Of a stretch of 64,000 nt of DNA, positions 61,476-64,000 are shown piece by piece (position 1 is the first letter of the stretch; every line of letters begins with the position of its first letter). Made by a program: the position numbers and the translations under genes. Below the pieces are notes generated by a model. It was not told the DNA's origin. It searched no databases and saw nothing but the letters and a program-made list of their open reading frames with translations. Source of the stretch: Bathymodiolus brooksi (taxonomy: Eukaryota; Mollusca; Bivalvia; Mytilida; Modiolidae); NCBI GenBank assembly GCA_963680875.1, contig OY804585.1:23661686-23725685 (forward strand). The letters are read 5' to 3'.

Positions 61476-61760
61476 TTTTGTATACCCCCCGCTATCCAGC
61501 GGAAGGGGGGTATATAGTATATGTCCCTTTGTCCGTGAGTGCTTCCCTCACTGCCTATGCAATTCCTCCTTAACAACTTGATGGAATTGCATGAATCTTA
61601 CAGGAAATCTTTAATACCATATGGCAAGGTTCATTAATTTCATGAATTCTTTAGTACCAAATGGCATTGTGCACCTTCTATTTTTATTTTCCCATTTTAA
61701 CAGTTCTTGCTAAAATTTCTTAACTTTTGGACTTTGTCATTTAAGGTTATGTAATTGTCA
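61476..61760. repeat. dispersed repeat starting with a GC-rich terminal hairpin
   Basis: TATACCCCCCGC (61481-61492) pairs with GCGGAAGGGGGGTATA (61499-61514). Followed by GTCCCTTTGTCCGTGAG and a segment with repeated GGAATTGCATGAA / TTAATTTCATGAA motifs. A run of 17 C lies just upstream at 61422-61438. Confidence 0.5.
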
Positions 61761-62084
61761 TACAAGGCTATACAATAGAGAGAGGATACTGTTGCGTTAT
61801 CCATAACTCTTCCTAAACAAAAGAATGGATTTCAATAAAACTTCCAGAGTTTCTTATGTTTAGTTTTTGCAAGCATTATTTTTTCCAGAAGTTCTTCTGT
61901 AAGGAGGGCGCTCACTGTACGTCCTGTTATGTTGCTGTTGGTTTTTTTTTTAGTTTTCAAAATAGAACAATAGGATTTGAAATAAAAAGTTTATAGTGTT
62001 GGGTCTTTTTGACCCCTGTATATCTCGGAAAGAACAACGATAAGACATTACGCCAAATCTGTTGGCACACTACCGAATAAAGGT

Positions 62085-62335
62085 AATAACAATGGTACCG
62101 TACTCCAAGGCGCATTCAAAAGGGAAAGTCCACAAAAACAGACAAAACCGATAAGAAGCTCAACCATCTGAGTTTTCAATCAACGGAACAACTGAAAAAC
62201 AACACATTCCTGACTTGGTACAGGCATTTTCTCAGGAAAATGGTGGGTTCTGATAGCAGATAGGCAGATGCCACTCGTCTAACCCTAAGACGTTACCAAG
62301 TATAAAAACAATCGATACATGTAAATTCTCTAATC
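62085..62335 (-). mobile_element. Penelope-like 3'-tail copy (tail family 2)
   Basis: ACCGTACTCCAAGGCGC, AAAAGGGAAAGTCCACAAA, CCTGACTTGGTACAGGCATT, GAAAATGGTGGGTTCTG: same order as 62865-63095. Confidence 0.6.
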
Positions 62336-62540
62336 CTAAGACATGACCAAATGTGAAACTAGAAAACAACTATCATATTCCCGACTTGGTACAGGCATTT
62401 CCCAAGAAAATAGTGGGTCAAACCTCCCACTTGTATGACAGTCGTTAATAGTTCCGTCATATTGACAAATGGGGGTGGGGGGTGCATGGGGATTAAACGT
62501 AACAAGTCGGGAAAATCCAGTAGTCAACTAGTGCCCAGAG
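62336..62540 (-). mobile_element. Penelope-like 3'-tail copy (tail family 2), second
   Basis: ACATGACCAAATGTGAAAC, CCCGACTTGGTACAGGCATT, AGTGGGTCAAACCTCCCAC. Head-to-tail with the preceding copy. Confidence 0.55.
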
Positions 62541-62864
62541 TCTGAAACTCAAGACCATCCTGTTTGATTTGCGAATAGGTAAATTTATGTAGAATACAAA
62601 CGAAAAACGTAATAAAATCAGACGAATAATGAACCCTCAATTTCCCAAGCTATGAAAATACCCCCTCATATCCCCCATTTTTTTCTATATGCCCACTCCA
62701 GAAACTTTATAATTCATAAATACTGACACACACACAAACACAAATAAAAATATGACATTTGAACTTCTGAAAAGTTTGTCGGCAAGCAAACCCGGCTTGG
62801 ATTGAGTTGCGGGTATTGTACGTGAGGAGTACTGTAACGGACAGACATGCAAGATGGGCTATAA

Positions 62865-63095
62865 TTAATCAAATAAAGGTAATAACAAAATTACCGAACT
62901 CCGAACAATCTTACAAAGGGAAAGTCAAAACTCATAATTATATAAACAGACAAAATCAGTCAACAACCGGAAAACTGTGAAAACCGTAATGACCCTGACT
63001 TGGTACAGGCATTTCTAAAGAAATGGTGGGTTGAATCAGATTTTAAGGCGCCAAACCTCCCGCTCTCATTACGGTTCAAAGGTTCCGGCTGTCAC
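62865..63095 (-). mobile_element. 3' tail (family 2) downstream of the RT frame
   Basis: ACCGAACTCCGAACAATC, ACAAAGGGAAAGTCAAAAC, GACTTGGTACAGGCATTTC, GGCGCCAAACCTCCCGC. It lies 140 bp beyond the RT stop and matches the solo copy at 12165-12430, which links tail family 2 to this RT. Confidence 0.7.
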
Positions 63096-63234
63096 TGTAA
63101 CAGTATTTAAATACAGGAACAAAATAGGTAAAATAGTTGTCAAAGCAGTACCATATTCGGTGACGTAAATGTCAAAAATATTTTTACGTCACACATTGAC
63201 AAAAAAAATTCTTGACATATTTGACTCTTTATCT

Positions 63235-64000
63235 TTATACATTTTCACTATATGAAAATGCATCGCTTATAATTTTTTCTGCAGAGACGGAATATATTTC
63301 GACAAGATATTGGTATCGGAATATAAACTTTTTAAGAGATCGAATAAGGCGAATCTTTTTATAGCCCTGGTCCAGTAGCCTGTTTCTCAGATGAAGATGA
63401 CGTTTCAGGAAATCAGAATAATTGCTACTGCCCCATGCATAGCGAATCAATTGCGAGATGTAAACACCATATGCAGGAGAAGCTGGTATATTGCTGCACA
63501 TATTTGGAAAATTTATGATTTTAAAATTGAAGTCGTCCCGCTTATCATAAATTTTAGTACTGAGTTGACCACTGTCGTCAAATTCGAGGTATAAGTCCAA
63601 AAATGATGCGGACGAAGCTGTATCGGTGGTCTCTTTAACTTCCAGCTCTGGAGGATATATCAATGGAAGAAATTCTGCAAATCTAGAATTATTGATAGAT
63701 AAAACGTCATCAATATACCTGTATGTGAAATTAAAGGCTCTAGCCTCATGAATCTTGTTATCTTTTACAAGCTTTTGAAGAAACTCCGACTCATATGAGT
63801 ATAAAAATAAATCGGCTAGAAGAGGGGCACAATTCGTACCCATTGGTATGCCGACGACCTGCTGAAACAGTGTCCCTCCAAAGGAGACAAATATGTTATC
63901 GATGAGGAACTCCAGCATACTGATCACTTGTTCCTCGGAGTAGCATGTTTTACCTTTATGAATTTTGCTTGAAAAATATGTGGAATTGTAGCCTAACACA
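63235..64000 (-). CDS. Penelope-like reverse transcriptase, C-terminal part (5' end beyond window)
   Basis: Open on the minus strand from the window edge to a TAA at 63235-63237, about 255 codons. There is no real start in view: the first codon GTG is an internal valine. Motif block GIPMGTNCAPLLADLF fits RT motif 4/B. YRYIDDVLSI is motif 5/C with both catalytic aspartates. Then comes ELEVKETTDTASSASFLDL, and KIYDKRDDFNFKIINFP is the thumb-proximal block. The end KFIFRYQYLVEIY is followed by 25 residues and a stop. No GIY-YIG endonuclease follows, so the element is either endonuclease-lacking or has that domain on the N-terminal side. It would copy its RNA into DNA in the nucleus. Intact in view, so the copy could be recent. 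Assignment to Penelope-like elements rather than another RT_like group is likely but not certain. Confidence 0.75.
   Translation of the reverse strand, partial: VLGYNSTYFSSKIHKGKTCYSEEQVISMLEFLIDNIFVSFGGTLFQQVVGIPMGTNCAPLLADLFLYSYESEFLQKLVKDNKIHEARAFNFTYRYIDDVLSINNSRFAEFLPLIYPPELEVKETTDTASSASFLDLYLEFDDSGQLSTKIYDKRDDFNFKIINFPNMCSNIPASPAYGVYISQLIRYAWGSSNYSDFLKRHLHLRNRLLDQGYKKIRLIRSLKKFIFRYQYLVEIYSVSAEKIISDAFSYSENV

Overview
This is eukaryotic nuclear DNA, AT-rich, intron-containing and dominated by repeats. Several dispersed families look like ones I associate with bivalve molluscs, mytilid mussels in particular: a TTAA-flanked MITE starting GGTGGTACC, a tRNA-headed SINE with a (CCCTAA) tail, Penelope-like reverse transcriptase (RT) pieces with two kinds of 3' tail, and a dispersed element with a hammerhead-like core. 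A mussel or close relative is my best guess; this rests on family recognition, not a search.

Layout. 1-3853: 26-bp tandem array, cut by the window edge. 5972-9596 (+): the last two exons of a sulfotransferase gene, the only convincing host gene, with an intron full of element fragments. 10-16 kb: dispersed fragments, a complete SINE with target duplications (13230-13497), and an 81-bp array (13625-14680). 16166-18555: a foldback element with 8-bp target duplications, with a second foldback nested in its left arm, then a LINE tail. 20.0-20.7 kb: a TTAA-flanked MITE carrying a 16-bp array, inserted in a hammerhead-like element. 22.9-28.1 kb: about 101 copies of a 51-bp repeat. 28.1-30.0 kb: 72-bp array. 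34226-53574: four tandem copies of a ~4.8-kb unit. 53.6-58.7 kb: about 120 copies of a 42-bp repeat. 59-64 kb: Penelope-like fragments, ending with an RT open reading frame that runs off the right edge.

Main reading. Tandem DNA makes up more than half of the window. At least four arrays can be traced to an identifiable mobile element: the 72-bp and 81-bp arrays come from opposite halves of the hammerhead-like element, the 16-bp array from the terminal repeat of the TTAA MITE, and the 42-bp array from a Penelope-like 3' tail at the end of the fourth 4.8-kb unit. The window is a good place to watch satellites being born from transposons. No prokaryotic features, CRISPR arrays, rRNA genes or genuine tRNA genes were seen.
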